Of a stretch of 64,000 bases of DNA, positions 62,383-64,000 are shown one piece after another. The stretch is taken from contig CACKUI010000002.1 in NCBI GenBank assembly GCA_902603305.1, positions 1 through 64,000 on the forward strand, read 5' to 3'. Position 1 is the first letter of the stretch. Every line of letters begins with the position of its first letter. The notes under the pieces are model-generated. The model worked only from the letters and a program-made list of their open reading frames with translations. It was not told the origin of the DNA and ran no database searches. The stretch is from an uncultured Pelagibacteraceae bacterium (GTDB lineage Bacteria; Pseudomonadota; Alphaproteobacteria; Pelagibacterales; Pelagibacteraceae). A program made the translations under genes and the position numbers.

Positions 62383-62959
62383 TATAATTTTAGCTTCAAA
62401 AAGTAAAGTTAGAAAAGAAATACTAGATAATCATAAAATTAATAGTAAAGTTGAAGCTTCAAGTGTTGATGAGGGCCCTATAAAAGAGAGTTTATTAAAA
62501 GAGGGGGCTTCACCAGAAATTATTTCTAAGAATCTAGCAGAATTAAAAGCAAACAAGGTAAGTCAAAAAATTAATAATGCTCTAGTATTAGGAGCAGATA
62601 GTGTCATCGATTTAGCTGGAGAATTAATTTCAAAACCAGAAAGTAGAGAAGAGGCTTTGAATATTTTAAAAAAACTCAATGGAAAAAAACATTCTTTGAT
62701 CAGTTCAGTTTGTATATCTAAAAATGGATCTATGGTTTGGAACTATACCGACAAAGCTTACCTGACCATGAAGAATTTTTCTGAAAATGAATTAATTACT
62801 TATCTAAATAAATTAAGTGATGAAGCTTTATATGCTTATAATGTTTATCAAATTGAAGGAGAAGGGAGAGCCTTATTCTCAAATATTGATGGAAATGAAG
62901 ATACGATAATGGGCTTACCTATCAAAAAAATTAAGGAATATTTGGAACTTCAAAAATGA
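62375..62959 (+). CDS. maf: Maf-family nucleotide pyrophosphatase
   Basis: IILASKSKVRKEIL, LGADSVIDL, GNEDTIMGLPI. Confidence 0.92.
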   Translation: MPNIILASKSKVRKEILDNHKINSKVEASSVDEGPIKESLLKEGASPEIISKNLAELKANKVSQKINNALVLGADSVIDLAGELISKPESREEALNILKKLNGKKHSLISSVCISKNGSMVWNYTDKAYLTMKNFSENELITYLNKLSDEALYAYNVYQIEGEGRALFSNIDGNEDTIMGLPIKKIKEYLELQK

Positions 62960-63750
62960 AAAAATTTTTAGTAATAGGGAATCCAATTGAACATTCTTTG
63001 TCGCCAAAGTTACATAATTATTGGATAAAGAAAAATAATTTAGATGCAATTTATGGAAAATTGCAAACTTATGACAATGATTTATCTGAATTATGTAAAT
63101 CTATCAAAAATGGAGATTTGGATGGTTTAAATGTTACTGTCCCTTTTAAAAAATCAATAATACCTTACCTAGATATTTTAAGTAGTAATGCATTAAAGAC
63201 ACAATCTGTAAATACTATCTCGTTGAATAAAGGTCATTTAATTGGAGATAACACTGATATTAATGGGTTTGAATTAAGTATTAGAAAATTGAATTATGAT
63301 GTTAGTGACAAGACAGTTCTGATATTAGGTGCTGGTGGTGTTGTTCCATCAATAATTTTTTCTTTGTTAAGAATGAAGGTATCAAAAATATTTCTGAGCA
63401 ACAGAACTAAAAAAAAAGCTGAAAATTTAAAAGAATTATTTAAAGAGATTAATATTATAGACTGGGGTGAATTACCTGTGTTTGATATGATTATTAATGC
63501 CACTACTTTAGGTTTAAACAAAAAAGATAAGTTCGGTATAGACTTTTCCAAGGTTGGTCAAAATAAACTTTTTTATGATGTTATATACGCCCCATTTCAA
63601 ACAGAATTCTCAGAGGCAGGAAATGCACAAGGTAACTCTATTGAAAATGGTTTAAGCATGTTTTTACTTCAGGGACAAGAAGCTTTTAATATTTGGCACA
63701 ATGTTAAACCAAAAATTAATCAAGAATTGATTGAATTTTTAAAATATTAA
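62956..63750 (+). CDS. aroE: Shikimate dehydrogenase
   Basis: VIGNPIEHSLSPKLHNYW, GLNVTVPFKKSI, GAGGVVPSI. Confidence 0.95.
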   Translation: MKKFLVIGNPIEHSLSPKLHNYWIKKNNLDAIYGKLQTYDNDLSELCKSIKNGDLDGLNVTVPFKKSIIPYLDILSSNALKTQSVNTISLNKGHLIGDNTDINGFELSIRKLNYDVSDKTVLILGAGGVVPSIIFSLLRMKVSKIFLSNRTKKKAENLKELFKEINIIDWGELPVFDMIINATTLGLNKKDKFGIDFSKVGQNKLFYDVIYAPFQTEFSEAGNAQGNSIENGLSMFLLQGQEAFNIWHNVKPKINQELIEFLKY

Positions 63751-63773
63751 AATTATGAGATTTAAAAGTAAAT

Positions 63774-64000
63774 ATGATTAGAGTTGGAATTATAGGAGGT
63801 ATTGGTGCAGGTAAAACTTTTATTTCAAAACTTTTTGGATATCCAGTATTTAATGCAGATAATACAGTAAAATCAATTTATAAAAAAAATAAAGAATGTT
63901 TTAAAATACTTAAAAAAAAATTACCAAAATTTATTAAAACTTTTCCTATAAGAAAAAAAGAGCTTATATCGGCTATAGGCTCAAATAAAAAAAATATTAA
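63774..64000 (+). CDS. coaE: Dephospho-CoA kinase, truncated by window edge
   Basis: MIRVGIIGGIGAGKTFISKLFGYPVFNADN; follows aroE as in other alphaproteobacteria. Confidence 0.88.
   Translation, partial: MIRVGIIGGIGAGKTFISKLFGYPVFNADNTVKSIYKKNKECFKILKKKLPKFIKTFPIRKKELISAIGSNKKNI

Noticed and set aside
1-64000. CRISPR arrays, transposons, prophage, toxin-antitoxin pairs, tRNA/rRNA genes
   Set aside because: No direct-repeat array, transposase, integrase, structural phage gene or cloverleaf sequence recognised in intergenic spaces; most gaps are too short. A tRNAscan/Infernal run would be decisive.

Overview
The window is AT-rich, gene-dense bacterial chromosome, best explained as an alphaproteobacterium of the SAR11/Pelagibacterales type (inferred from gene order, base composition and compactness; not searched). 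Almost all of it is housekeeping sequence in conserved alphaproteobacterial order: rubrerythrin/Fe-S/DUF3501, irr-fabA-fabB-fabI, pnp-rpsO-rbfA-infB-nusA, metK-lnt-ybeY-phoH-miaB, fur-tsaB, nfuA-like-trpS-murJ-maeB, grpE-dnaK-dnaJ, dapB-nth-pfkB, leuS-lptE-holA, parB-parA-rsmG-mnmG-mnmE, rho-hemJ-hemH-hemE, ppsR-maf-aroE-coaE. No rRNA, tRNA, CRISPR array or transposase was recognised. The hemE/ppsR intergenic gap (61271-61554) is a strong positional candidate for the chromosomal origin, and a perfect parS 16-mer lies inside rsmG. Other notable observations: (1) single-base frame disruptions at A8 tracts in two neighbouring core genes, lptE and parB; (2) a 36-aa ORF missing from the ORF track that resembles the ribosome-rescue factor ArfA; (3) an intrinsic terminator inside the last codons of a thiE-like gene, placed so that termination would give a nonstop mRNA; (4) a shared ATTCTAAAG/inverted-repeat motif upstream of irr and rubrerythrin; (5) several genes missing from otherwise conserved syntenic blocks (truB, rimP, trmB, ylxR, mutS, glnD, rimI, corC); (6) small accessory inserts (Cys-rich exported protein plus ASPIC/UnbV protein; sulfotransferase plus TPR; 2OG-Fe(II) oxygenase). 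No large unmistakably new multigene system was seen; the best candidates are the A8 frame disruptions, the ArfA-like/nonstop observations and the rubrerythrin-Fe-S-DUF3501 operon.
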